A stretch of DNA of 64,000 nt from Membranipora membranacea (Eukaryota; Bryozoa; Gymnolaemata; Cheilostomatida; Membraniporidae): NCBI GenBank assembly GCA_914767715.1, contig OU612075.1, forward strand, positions 9,176,001 to 9,240,000. Direction: 5' to 3'. Under the pieces are notes generated by a model that saw only the letters and a program-made list of their open reading frames with translations, did not search any database and had not been told where the DNA came from. Shown one piece after another: positions 23,844-36,597 of this stretch (position 1 is the stretch's first letter; every line of letters starts with the position of its first letter). The position numbers were made by a program, and so were the translations under genes.

Positions 23844-26800
23844 ATGGGGAGACAAAGTCAAGCAGCATCGACATGTAAGTAATTATTGTATTTTAATGTA
23901 AAGAAATGAAAGTCTAGACAATTTTTTGTATATCGTTTTTTTGTAAGCATACCTCACTGGATGTTTACATTCATTGGCTGCAACTGTCTCTTTGTCGGGA
24001 TCACAACCAAGCTCTAAGACCGCTGTTGCGAGCATCCGTTTTGTGCACTGCGCATGCCAATACATCTTATTATTTGAATTGGTGCTCATTTTTAATTGTT
24101 AGTGATGCGCTAATTGTACCTCCGCTCAGGAATAATGATATATATCTTCATTTTCACCCAAAAACGTATCAACTTGTATTCAAATTTAAATTTCATCTTC
24201 GCAAAAATGTCATATATAGTCGCATCAATGTCCGATCTCTGTGTATCTTTCAGGTTTACAAACTTTGCTGATAGGATGCTTGGGTCTGTATTCTGTCAGC
24301 GCTAAACAGGTCCTGGTGGAAATGAGTCATATTTACAACAATCTGACTGTATCACCTGCCGATCCAACTTTGTGGAGATTTGAACTGCAAAACAAACACA
24401 AAGGACCATGGGAAGGTCACGGCGATATATGGTAAATCTTGTCTTTTTATCACACCTAAATTGTTTTGCATTATGGTATAATGTGGATGCCAGTGGTTAT
24501 TATCTGGAAAATGGAAAATATTATTTTGCGTTCACCCTTTTTATAGACAGCCAACACTGAGAATAAGATCAGAGTATGTCCCAACTTTCAAACTCTACTC
24601 ATAGCGCTATAGGTGTGCTGCGACCTGCTTGCAAACGAGAAAAAAATGGCGCGAAGTATGGCATCTTTATTTCTCGGTCTTCGAACTGAGATAGACCTTG
24701 TGATGTTTTTAACCAACTACCACGTTCTCACCCAAAGCCCTGCCCCCCTGTCCCCTGACTCTTTCTTTGATAGATGTGTCACATTTTTTAACCAATAGCT
24801 ACGTTCTCATTGAAAGCCCTGCCCCCTGCCACTTTGTTCTTTCTCAGATAGATGTGTCACTCTGTGCTCTGTTAGGTTTGAGATGAACAACTATAGAATG
24901 AACGAACACGCAGGTACTCATGTCGACGCACCGACACACTTCAACAAAGACGGCTGGGACCCATCTGAGATTCCACTGGAACGCCTGGTTAATATCCCCG
25001 CTGTAGTAGTAGATATATCAGCGAGAGCCATACAAGATCCTCATGCTCAACTGCTACCAGGTTAGTTTTATCGCGTTAACGTTGTCGGGATAGCTGGTAG
25101 TGGTATATAGTTATCGTCATGGGGAAAGTGGTTGATAATGAAATGCCTCTACCAGCTATCCCGCCACCGATTGAGCGCTTAATCTACTACCAGGTAGGTT
25201 ATGGCTTAAGATAAGGCCGAAAATTGTACTTACTTACTTTCTTACATACTGACTTACTTACTTACTTTGTTTATTAGAATCGGTGGTTGTATGATTTTTG
25301 GTTGATTGCGCTCCATGCTAACTGAAGTTCCAGGTTGGGTTTTAGATAATCTAGAGTGCCAATCTCTTAGTTCCCACCCATAGTTATTCCCAGACAGTTT
25401 TTTTTTATCGGCATGTCTCATTCGGTTGTGCGTAACACAACAGGGTTGAGAAAAATTGATTTGTGATTATTTTTATTCAAAGGAGCGCCTATAGCAATAG
25501 CAACATCAATGATCATAATAATTATGTAATTTTGGTAGGGAGGCCTGTTGTTCATAAAAATTATCTCCACAGGCTGTGATTGATTATGGAATGCCACTAC
25601 CAACAGATGGGCAGAGTTGACCACTGAAACTATCTCAAACCACAACACAAGAGGGATATCGAAAAATCACGAACCGATTGGGTAGACAAACAAGGGCATT
25701 GCAATGAATATTTGATAAAGAGGAATGTTAAAACTATGAGTTATAATACTGCAGCCACAAATAGCTATTATTATTGTAGTGAAAGATTGCTCACATCGAA
25801 AATCCTCTCAATTTTTTGGCTGTATCTTCGATTGATTAGCTTGCTAAAAAAATATATGAGATTATGATTGATTGGCAATGAGTTCACGCAAAAAAAAACG
25901 ACAGAATTAAAGCATATCTTATGTGATATGACATTGAAGAAAACCAAAATTTGAGAGATATGAAATGAGGGGGGGTTTAGGTGCACAAACCTAATTTATC
26001 TATTTTTTGTATCTAAACTTTGGTTGACCCAAGGGGTTACTCCTTGGTTGGTTAACCGATATAAACTTTGTTTGACCGGTCAATGGCTTTGTTGATAAAT
26101 GATACCATTGTTGTTTGTGACGCCTTACCATCTGAAGAGGGCATTGACAGTCATGGCTTCATCAATGAACCCCACCCCCTTATATCTCCATGGTAACATT
26201 TTCAGTATGTTCCAACAGATACATTTATCGCAAATCACTGCTCCACAGACCCACCCTGCTTGCAGGATAGCCTTGTGACATAGTCTATCCCTGCAGCACA
26301 GCGGTGGTGGCGCTGCCTTCCATCAAGAAAAGCAACTCCCAGTGTTCAAGGTTATGAGATCTAAAAGCCAGTGCTCCATGTAGGCCCAAATATTTCTAAA
26401 TTATGGGTTTCAATTGTTTTCCCAATTTGGGTACTCAGACTAGGTGAATTAGTTCAAGCCCTATACTGCAGAGACGAACGATTGTCTCAATAGTTCGCAC
26501 ATGCGCAGAGTGTCGCAGACCCACACATAGACAAATGTTGTGTGTTTTGTCTATGGTCCTACAGGTGAATATATGGCGCATAACAAACTTAATGACCAGT
26601 ATTTATATCATAGCATATAGGCTTTAGAGATGAAAATCTGGGTATAAACAAGCATAGGCAATATTTATTTGTGGGATATTGCGATGTAGAGTAAACGTGA
26701 CCCTAGATTTAACATCACCTTGAAGGCTGAGGGATCGCATGCATATTCAGAAGATTATAATAATTTGGGAAGTTATGCCTCAAGATAAGAAGATAAGCTT

Positions 26801-29560
26801 GTACGACTTATTAGTGTGATGTCCGTCAGTCGAGGGAGGGTCAATCTTGTATAGACATACGCACATTTTGCATGTGTCTTGTTTAAACATCAACCAACAT
26901 GCATATTTTGTTTGATGACATCGCAATTTTCAAATTTAAGATCACAGCTATACAAGCCACTAGATAGAAACTTACTCTCTACCAGATTGTTAAATATACA
27001 CTTATCATTGAGGAGCTGCGTATTTGCGGGGGGATAAATTTGCTATTTTACACTAGCTCAGATACTCACCCTCTCTATGTTTCTAAACCCCCTATTTTCG
27101 CTAGTTAGATTGCAGATTATAGCGCCAGCTCATATCAAATCACCTCAAAACTAGCTTTAATAAACTGTAGCTGATATTAACAGCTCTAGATGATATTAGT
27201 TGCCAAATAAAAAGTTTATTGTAAAAGGAGTTTTCAGACTATGCCAAGCAACAAACAGCTGATTTGGAAGAATGCCGGTCCTTGACAAGTTTTGTTGGAG
27301 GGGGGTACAACCAACCCCTAACCAACAGAGCTTGTCAAGGCAGGCTAACTCTTTCGAACCTCACACAGACAGAGGCCATGCCAGTGCTTCATCCTTTAAC
27401 GTTATTCAAATTTGCTTCTTCTCCAGTCGTATTTTTCCGTTTCTAGTTACATAAACAGGTTGAAATATTATGCATCAGGATATATCTATTGCATGTGTGT
27501 CTTGTAGAGGATTTGGAGTCTTGGGAAAAAGAACATGGCGAAATACCCGATGGCTCTGCTATTCTAGTTGATTCCGGGTGGTCATATAAATATGGAACCC
27601 CAGCGTACACAGACATTATCAGAGATGATCAAGGCAACATCACAGGGAAGTGTTAGTCTAAGTGCTCAGACTGCTGTTATGCCACTAACTGATGTTGCAG
27701 CCGTCTGAGCACTTAATTAGAGTAGGTAAACTTTGGAGAAAGACTTCGCTTTACCCTCAAAGCTGACTAATAATTATTTTAGGCTATGAAGTGAGCAATT
27801 CACATTATATACAAGATTTTAAAACAAATTGTATTACATTGACTCAAGTGAGAAAAAAACTCCTCAGCATGTTCATAATGCTCTGACAGCTTACGTTTTT
27901 TTAAGTGCATCAATTGTCTGATTACATGGTCACATTGATGTGTGGTTTATGTCAGATTTGTCAGTAAAGTAGTTACTGGATAATATAGTGATACTTGAAA
28001 GCAGACAAAAAATCACAAATTTACAGCAGTGCCATTTTCAGTTGATTCTTTTGGTCCAAATGTCAAGGGGTCCGAAGTAGGCTATCAGTATTCACACTAC
28101 CAACATTCTCAGTAACTGTTAGCACGTGATGAGAAGATAAATATAATTAGAGATGATAAAAATATTTAGAGCATTTAAAACATTGGGCAGCGATAAAGTT
28201 TGGCACCGTTCCAAATTACTCGTTGTCACGCGGCTCGTTGAACTTTCAAAAACTGACTGACTGAAGCAATTTAAGTTGATGATAAAATTAAAAACCTTGT
28301 ATCCACAATTCAACCCCTGCTCTTAATTAGCATTGTTAAAGACAGCCTTCAATTAACAGTACTAGGTGCTCTTGTCTATTTTTCTATTGTAAATTTGTTT
28401 TAGATTGCCCTACATATGATGCGCAGGGTCAAAAAATGTGTGCCCAAAGATACCTGCCTGATGAAGTTAGACTTATTCTTATCATTTCATTAATTTCTTT
28501 ATTCAGATATGAGATTTCCAAGTATCAGTCCAGAAGCTGCTCAATGGCTAGTAGATAACAGGAATATAGTCGGAGTTGGAATAGACACAACATCTATTGA
28601 GTACGAACCAGGTAACTGAAACAAATCATGCTTTGCAGCATCTGCAAAGCACAGAAGTTTCTTTTGATGATAATATTAGTTGGTTCAAAAATGTCTTTGA
28701 AAACTAAACTGTCATCATTTTTTAGGGTTTTTTGTAAAACATTCTCAACGAATGGGTATTATCCATGTCCAAATAATATCAGTTTACCTAGCTCTTGACA
28801 GTCTGGGGCTTTAGTTGTACAGCTCAATTAAGAAATCGTGACCAAGACCAAGGACCAAGATAAGATCGGATTTACGGTCAACCAGATATAACCAGAATAA
28901 ACCAGATCTTATCTCTCCGGTTAATTGACCTGGGAGATAAGGATATCTAATGTGGTAGTTATGCTCCCTTTTGTCAAGGAGTGACAACTCTGAAAGCTTT
29001 CGGAAATAAATCATAAGAGTCGTGTAATCAATTGCACAACCCTTATATTGTATGGTTTCAAATGTACAAGACTCAACTTAATACATATTTCTTTTTTTGT
29101 TCTTATTCTTTATTTTGATCTGATACACGGATTGAATTATTGACAAAAATTGCCAAATTCACTTGATTCTGTTTTTATTCAGGCTACAATTACACAACGC
29201 ACAGGATCCTCCTCTCACAGAATATATACGCCATAGAGAATTTAGCCAATCCAAGTAAGCTGCCTGCATCAGGTGCCAGAGTAACAGTGATGCCGATTAG
29301 AATACAAGATGGCAGCGGATCTGCGGCGAGAATAGTGGGTGTATATGATGATGCTCCTAGCGCGGCCGATTGCACAAAAGTGAATATTTTAACTCTGTTT
29401 TCTTTGGGAGTTATTTCCATATATTCAACACTATCTTTTTGAATGTTTTTTTTATTTTGATCCTCAGTGTGAAGAGAAACTTTGCTCAATGTGTGAGACT
29501 GTGCATGTTACTTTTGATCAGGGTGGCTTTGTGAGACGACATGATAGTCACGGCTCTTAA
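23844..29560 (+). CDS. Secreted kynurenine formamidase/cyclase-like metalloenzyme
   Basis: Exons: 23844-23874, 24254-24431, 24876-25060, 27508-27649, 28514-28611, 29183-29379, 29468-29560 (307 aa). If the last intron is kept, the frame stops at 29442 (297 aa). Seen: a signal peptide spans the first junction (LQTLLIGCLGLYSVSA). The cyclase signature HAGTHVDAPTHF lies in exon 3, with WFEMNNYRMNEHAGTH before it. ILVDSGW, FPSISPEAAQWL and a late P-A-S-G-A-R-V-T segment match later parts of the fold. Known: the HxGTHxDxPxH motif binds the metal in bacterial KynB-type formamidases and isatin hydrolases, which hydrolyse N-formylkynurenine or related amides. Inferred: an extracellular or secretory-pathway hydrolase; the substrate is unknown. 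The unspliced form ends in a hydrophobic run (ILTLFSLGVISIYSTLSF) like a GPI signal; the spliced form ends in a Cys-containing hydrophilic tail. Exon 5 must use the second of two nearby AGs. Confidence 0.85.
27650..27720. repeat. Hairpin repeat in cyclase intron 4
   Basis: CTAAGTGCTCAGACTGCTG pairs with CAGCCGTCTGAGCACTTAAT, with a ~20-base loop, directly after the exon 4 donor. Related TGCTCAGAC/GTCTGAGCAC pieces occur near 8100-8240 and 17981, so it belongs to a short dispersed foldback family. Confidence 0.65.
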
Positions 29561-31576
29561 ATGGAACGGGCTTGCCTTTGTTTTCCATTTTATTCAATTT
29601 ATTATTTTTCTTACTGTAGATAGGTTTAATTTCCTTTCCTGCTCAAAAAAAGAGAATAATATCATCCATTTAGCTTCAAGCTAATTTTTAAGTGTTATAG
29701 ACTTAAAATATCACATTATACAGAACTATAATAGTCATTGTTATTTTATTATCATTTTAGTCGATCATAATAATATCGGGATTTTGTTATACCTCTTTTA
29801 AATCTGAATTTTTCCCTACATACCACTCTTTTTAATAACTATGAGAAGAACATCAAATATATCATCTCTGAAAAAAATAGACATTCCACTTCCAGAAGGC
29901 AGAGTGATATATGAAACACACTCAAGAACTGATATCTTGGTTTACTTGATGCTTTTTTTTGATGATTTTATAGCTACTTAATCAACCCTCAAACTTAAAT
30001 GGTAAATATATAAATATATAAACTAAAATAAACTATAAATCAAATCTGTGTATTTTCATTTCCATTGGAAGGGCCAAATTACTGGAAACCTTTCAAACTT
30101 TCAATGATGTCAGCACCTAGAACAAGCTTGTTATCGCTGTGGATGGGGGGAGATATATTTACATCGCGGGATTCATCAGAATTTAATCGCCAAACATGGA
30201 AAATTAGATGAAAGTGTGATAATCGTATGTAGTCTACTTTCTGTATGCTAAGATAACTTCCCAATACATAAATCACAAATGTCCACGAGAGATGACAACT
30301 TTCTCGTTAACAAACTGTGATTGCAGGCATGTTAGAACATTTTAGAACGCATGCAGCAATACAGAACACAATTTTTCTTATGAATGTGTGTTGTAAACAT
30401 CCAACTGGGGGGGGGGGGGGGCTAAGACCTTATGTGGCCTCTCAGAAGTAGGCCAGGCCTGCGGAATGAACAAACAAGTGTACATAATACAGACGGCACT
30501 ATGTGTTTGAATCGGTATGTTATCTGCCATAAAAAAAACTCATTCTTCTTGGCATTGAAAAACCATATTGCAGTCCTAATCAAACCTAGTCTTGTCACGT
30601 GGTCTTTTTAAAAAAACCAAAACCCGTAGCCGCCGTGACAAGGCTAAATCAAACCAACTTGACAGAATAATAAAATCTGACTGATAAGCAGCAAGATAAT
30701 TATCAATGTTTTATAGCTATTACCAATGCAGTACTCCAATCAAGTCCATCAATCAACGATAAGTGAGCAAAGCTCAGACACCCTGTTTATGAAAAAACAG
30801 AGGGTGGGCTGCCCCTAAAGGGGGACGGAAGTTGCCCGTAGTTCTTGTACTGAGAGTGTGATACATCCTAGTAAACTAGAATGCATCCTAGAGGTGAGGC
30901 CATGGTAGACCTCCTAATCGTGAGTGTGCAGCAAGCTGCCAGAAATTGAAACAGGCACTAATCAGCTATTGGCAGTGACACTTTGATCTAAGCCAATAGG
31001 CCGAGAAGCTCAGACACCAGTAACTCCATTTTACGATCCCTAGAAGAGAATTCAGGGACTGTTTCATCAAGCAAATAAGAGATTTTTTAATCTTGGTGTT
31101 CTCCGCCCTTAATCTTATACTTAACTGGATCAGTTAAGCTAGTCTGCCTGCAATGAGGTATTATAATAATCTGATTATGGTTGTGCAATTCCAACCGCAA
31201 CACTATGAGTGTAGTAAAGAAGGAAGGTATTCGCAATGATGTGGTCGTACTTAGCATACAAAAGGACGTAGTAAGAAGACCATTTGGGTGGAACCTGATA
31301 TCAAAGGCCTCTAATATCTTCTTGATTGCTTACTGTGGCTTTCCTGTAGAGTGATTTTCGAATCTCGTGCCCCATACCAAACATCAAAACAGTATTGTAA
31401 AAGCATCTTAAATGTTGTACAAATATTTATACTGCACAGATAATTTCAGTCGATGAATATGTATGTTGCAATCAACTCTTGTGGGAGGGGAGGGTATTAG
31501 GTTGGTACAATGATACACTCTGCCACTAGTTTTTGAACGTTTTTATAGACTATATGTTCACACAACATGTTTTTAT

Positions 31577-31635
31577 CCCTCCCTCCCTCCCTCCCTCCCT
31601 CCCTCCCTCCCTCCCTCCCTCCCTCCCTCCCTCCC
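31577..31635. repeat. (CCCT)n microsatellite
   Basis: About 14-15 uninterrupted CCCT units. There are no coding or regulatory hints around it. Confidence 0.95.
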
Positions 31636-32350
31636 ATCATCATCCCCTCATCCAATTTTGACGGAATTCCACGAATCCAAAGTTTCTAATGGTAGACATA
31701 TACGCAAAATGTATGTCTATGACATCATATCCCCCTGCGCAAGGCTCGCGAGCGAACGCCAGCGAGGCCTAACTTTGATAAGACGTAACTTTGGTCCTAG
31801 TTGACCAATTGAGCTGTTCTTGGGCTCATTTTAAAGCTTATAAGCTGGAGCAGTCCCTTTGATTATTTTATGGTACATTGTGTGGTTGTTTTAAGAAAGA
31901 ACGTTAATTATAAAAATCAGCATTGTCTTTGACAGTCCACAAGAATAAGGGTTTAACTGATGCAGGCTGTAAAATATTGGTGGTGTATGTGGTTCATAGT
32001 TGACTTCACTCTGATGCAAGCTATGTGTTTGTCTTAGGATAAACAAACGATCCCGCATGGGTTACAGAAAATGGATGTCCATATAAGGATTAAAATCTCG
32101 ACCAGAAATAAGGATTTGATAAACATACAGGGTTTAAAAATGAAACCTTACAAAAAAATTTGTTGGCACCAACAGAATAGTAAATAAAAGCTAGAGTTTT
32201 GGTTTAGTTGTCAATGCTAGTACCAAAGTTGGAGTTTTTATTTCAATGTGATGTGATAAGGTAAATAATAGCTAGCTGTAAACTTCCCCATCTCTGTGTG
32301 AAAAGGCTTACTCTACCTCCTGCAAGTACGTTACTCCTCTAGTCAGTCAA

Positions 32351-32425
32351 TATGGCCTAGGGGTGAGCGTGCTTGCCCCTGAATCAGCCAGCCAGCGGTA
32401 ACAAGGCCATTCAGGTTTCAGCTAA
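32351..32425 (+). mobile_element. Possible tRNA-derived SINE remnant
   Basis: TATGGCCTAGGGGTGAGCGT resembles a tRNA A box. It is followed by GCTTGCCCCTGAATC, CCAGCGG and a degenerate B-box position (CAGGTTTCAGC), the order seen in tRNA-derived SINEs. The B box lacks GTTCGA, so this is a decayed copy at best. Confidence 0.4.
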
Positions 32426-33643
32426 CCTCTTAGTCCTCTCAAACTTAAGACAATGGAGGTACTCTATGTGAATACCATTTGCATGCAGGTAAAAGACCTC
32501 TGCTGTCTTCCAAATAAGAGTAGCCACATCATGGCGTGGCAAGTGAAAAAATGGCGGAGCATCGCCTCAGAACATCTCTTCACGCTGGGTTTATAACCGG
32601 CGGTGACTAAAGAGTGGTTGTGAGTCTTGATAGCTCATTTACCACAATAAATAAAACACACCTGAGCTATCGTAACGCAACACATGCACATCAACGACAT
32701 ACTGGAATATCGAGGGTCTGCCTAAAACAACTCTCCTAGGGTAATTTATAACTGGAGAATGAGTGAATGACGTTTACGTTTGATCAGTATCTGACTCAGC
32801 TCCAGCTGATTTTGTTTTGCACTCCTCACTTCATGTTTTTTTACTGGATTAAAGAAGCTATAATCTGCAAGAAATGAGTCATTACGATATAACGATGGAT
32901 TAACTAGATGCTTGATTTACTAGTCCAAACCACAAAAACAGGAGAGGAAGGTGTTAGGGAGGGACTCACAACATGAACATGACCAAAAGGTACAACAAAA
33001 AATGGCAAGAGAATAATTTAGGCGGCACCTTGTACCATAATTCTTTGTTTTTTATTTTGTATACCTGCAATGTCTTGGCTAATTTTCAGGGTCGTTACCA
33101 CACAAAAGGCTTATTTCTTAAGGTAATTCACACACATTTCGGCTTGTGTGGGATTTTTTCTGTACCATGGTCATTAATGCACTGAGAATTCCATACAACT
33201 GATAGAGTATAAGCTTTGACACCTCATACGTAGACCAAGCTTGGTCTATTTGCCTGCAGGCAAAGGCGTGACCAGAGAAAGGGAGCCACTGGAATGCAGG
33301 CAATTGGATTAACCTTGATCTACCTTATACCCTGTTCACTGTTGCAATTCTTCAGGGAAGGGGGCGGTTCATTAGTTCCATCCACCCCTGTAAGATGCTT
33401 GAGCCATTTAATTCCTTTCTTTGGTTTTCTGGTAACACTCTGTACCAGAGATGGCTTAAACTAATGGCAATTGAGCAAAAAATTAATTATATAAATGCAC
33501 ATTATATATATATAGTCTTTGAATAAAGGTAAAACCCATTCAGGCTATATAATATCATTTCAGCGTGATAAGGTTTCAGTTTTGTCTTGACTCCACTCTA
33601 AACCAGCTTTGTCTTTCACATTTTGTTTTAAGAAAAACACAAC

Positions 33644-36597
33644 ATGGGCTATAACAAATGTGTGCTTAGCTTTGCTGTTTGGATCTCATTTCTATCTTTG
33701 ACAAAATATGCAGGTAAGTTAATAACTGTGATTTGCAATGCGTTCGAAAAAGTTTGTATTCTCTAATTATATTTCTCCCAATTATCCAAGAAGGCGTATC
33801 ATTGCTGGTTTTATTTTGTTATCTGGCTCAAATCAGGTCGAAATATTCTTCTTCCCATCAAATTGAATGTTGTAAATATGTTAAGCTTGCTACATTCATG
33901 ATGGTTTGATGCTGACCACTAGTAAACTTATGGTATGCTTAATTTATTTTTAAAGTTTGTAAATTTAAAAATTTTTTTTACTCAATAACGCAGGAGTGAC
34001 AAGTGGAATGCACTGCTGGAATTGTGAAGCTTTCTATGATGACGATAAATGCTGGAGTATTAACACCACATTGAATGTCACCGAGAACGAGGTAATATAT
34101 AAATTAGGGGAGCCTATACCGACAGTACATGTTCCTTCTTCAGGTGTGGGCTGCAGATCTGAATTTGAATAATAATGATAATAATGAGTTCATTTATATA
34201 CCCGCTTAATGTAAGCCACAATGGGTACTTCTAAGTGGTGAACACTACATCATTATCGCCCTGTCACTGGGTCCATGCACTCCATAGCCAACGCATAAAG
34301 CGCTGGTACTCATTGGAACACCCTACCGAACTATATTTTATTGGTCCGCAAGTTAAAGTAGAAACATTTGCATTGTCGAATACGCTCATTATCATTTTTT
34401 AATGTTTTGACGAAATCATGATGTGATGTGATGTCATCATAATGATAACAAACTTGTTTGCTTTGTTATAACTATTCTCAATGCTCTAAGTAAATCGCCA
34501 GTTTGTTTCTACCTTTAAGATATATTTGTGGCACCGTGGTACACGAGCTGTGTGTCCTTCAAAAAAGCACAGCATATGAAAGTGGCCTTTTTTGAGTCTT
34601 AAAACATCCTCTATCTTGAACAGGGTAGAAATCAGTGTTAGTATGGGGATTAGAAAAAATGGGTTTAGAATGAGTTAACTCCACTTGTTGCATGTGGTTA
34701 GCATTATAGAGCTTGATGTCAGAAACATAACAGATTACCTTTCAGACAACATTTTGAATCAGGTCTTTTAACTGATTAGAAAGAAAATAATGTGAAAACG
34801 GCTTGGCACATTTACATAAATATCCTAATAATCTATCGTATCCAAAATATCCATAATAAAAAAGAGGTGCAAATTCTTTTAGAGAGTTTGTCGACTACAA
34901 TATAGCATTTTTGCCAGGCTGACTATCTCCAATTTTATTGGTCGCATGACCTTTGATCCCCAAGGACTAGATTCATGCCTCAGATTATTTGCTCTCATTG
35001 CAATTAGAGCCATACTTAAGAAGTGAATGGAGACATAAACTCTTTGGTACGATAGATAAGTTGATATCAGCTAGAGCTAAGTTCAGCTAGTTTGTGAGTG
35101 ACATAATGTGAGCCGGCATTGAATTTTGGCTAGTTGAGATGGGAGTCTGTATCAAGTAAGGAGGGTGTGGGTGTGGGTGTAAGTTATTAACTGGGGTAAA
35201 ACAATACATCCTATGCAAATAACTCTAGTTCCTACGATTTTCAATAGCCGGAGTGTCCAAAGGCTATTTCAATCTTTGTCACAGTGCTTCAAATTAGACT
35301 GGGCCCTCAATAATGATCTCAATTATGGGGTGGCCCTTGAACCGCATCCTCTTCATACAGAAGAGATTATCAGCAGAGCATAAATTAGAGATTTATGGAT
35401 TAGACACAGCATCAAACACTGTTATATACAGTTGCTAATCCGCAGTAAAGCCTATTTAAACACTCTATCATCATAGAAAGTGCGTCAGTCTTATCGTCAT
35501 TTTAATATGAACCAAAGACACTGATTAATCATACTAACTTCCAATAATGTCTATTAGGAAGGCTTGCTGAATTTAAATCCCATAACAGCTGTTATTGTGG
35601 TAAAAAGTTGAGACATAGAAATGCCACAATCAGAGTTTTGATCTATTTACAAGACCAATAATCAAAACCATTTCGTTAGAATGTTTCATGCTCATGTTTT
35701 CATGTTGAGCAAAATTTTTGTTGGATGCATACATTTTCTGAGGATAGATATCTAAATAGAGATGAAACATATCTTGGGGTCTACTAAAAGTACTCTCCAG
35801 CACCAACCACGCCTACGAAGCAATTTTACTTTACATAGCATATATCCTTACTCTGTGATAGAGTCCTTTCAGTCACAAACATTGTAATTAATATTATTTT
35901 GTCTATGACACAATAACCCAAATAAAACAACTTCAACTTTATTTTGCTTCACAGGCTATTGGAGTCAGACTGGTTGACTGCGCCGACGAAGCATCGACCA
36001 CCACTCCCAGCAGATATTTTGCTGATAATTATGGTTCTTCTTCTTCAACTTCTAGTACAACTAGTACCACCTCTACTACTACTCCTCCTTCCTTTGAGCA
36101 GGTATCAGTGTGTATGACAGTCACTCAATACAACCAGACAAGTGGTGATCGACTCTTCATGTTCAGGTAAATGACTGTTTACTCAGATTTAGATTTACAC
36201 AGAAAATAGCTTGTATCCCTCGAGGAGTTATGTATTTGCAGGAGGAAGATTTCACGTGTTCGCACATGCTTGAAATAGTGAAATTTGTCGCTAGATGACA
36301 ACTACTCGCTCTCTCTACTTCAATAAGCTTTCATCTTAGCTTGCTAAAACTGGTGCTAGCTAACATTAAATCATCTCCAAACTAGCTAAACTAGCTAATT
36401 GCACAAAAGTGGACTTCATTATGAAACTTTCCCTTTCATTATTCAGAGGCTGCACTACAGGTGAAGGAAACACTGGATGTACACGAAACCAAACAGACAG
36501 AGCAGACCCAACCGGACACTCCAGATATGACTGGTGTGAGTGCGGAGAGGGGGGCTGTAATTATGGCGAAGTGAGCCTTAGTCCATCAAACAACTAA
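33644..36597 (+). CDS. Secreted Ly6/Quiver-like three-finger protein with Ser/Thr-rich insert
   Basis: Four exons join in phase: 33644-33713, 33994-34091, 35955-36166, 36447-36597 (176 aa). Seen: exon 1 is a signal peptide (FAVWISFLSLTKYAG across the junction). The cysteines begin MHCWNCEAFYDDDKC, continue with LVDC and SVCMTV, then FRGCT, GCTR and end WCECGEGGCNYG. C-x-x-C at the start, RGC in the middle and CxCxxxxCN at the end are the Ly6/uPAR and Sleepless/Quiver pattern, a disulphide-stabilised three-finger fold. A run of about 25 Ser/Thr residues with few others sits in the second half of exon 3, between fingers one and two, and is probably O-glycosylated. There is no hydrophobic C-terminus, so the protein seems secreted rather than GPI-anchored. 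An N-glycosylation site NTT/NVT is present in exon 2. Ligand unknown. Confidence 0.7.

Larger units (their letters stand above)
29561..33643. other. 4.1-kb intergenic region, no gene recognised
   Basis: No coding exon can be supported. It contains a G15 run (30407-30421), a hairpin near 30590-30650 built from CTTGTCACG/CGTGACAAGG, a (CCCT)n repeat and a SINE-like stretch, which are described separately. Confidence 0.5.
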
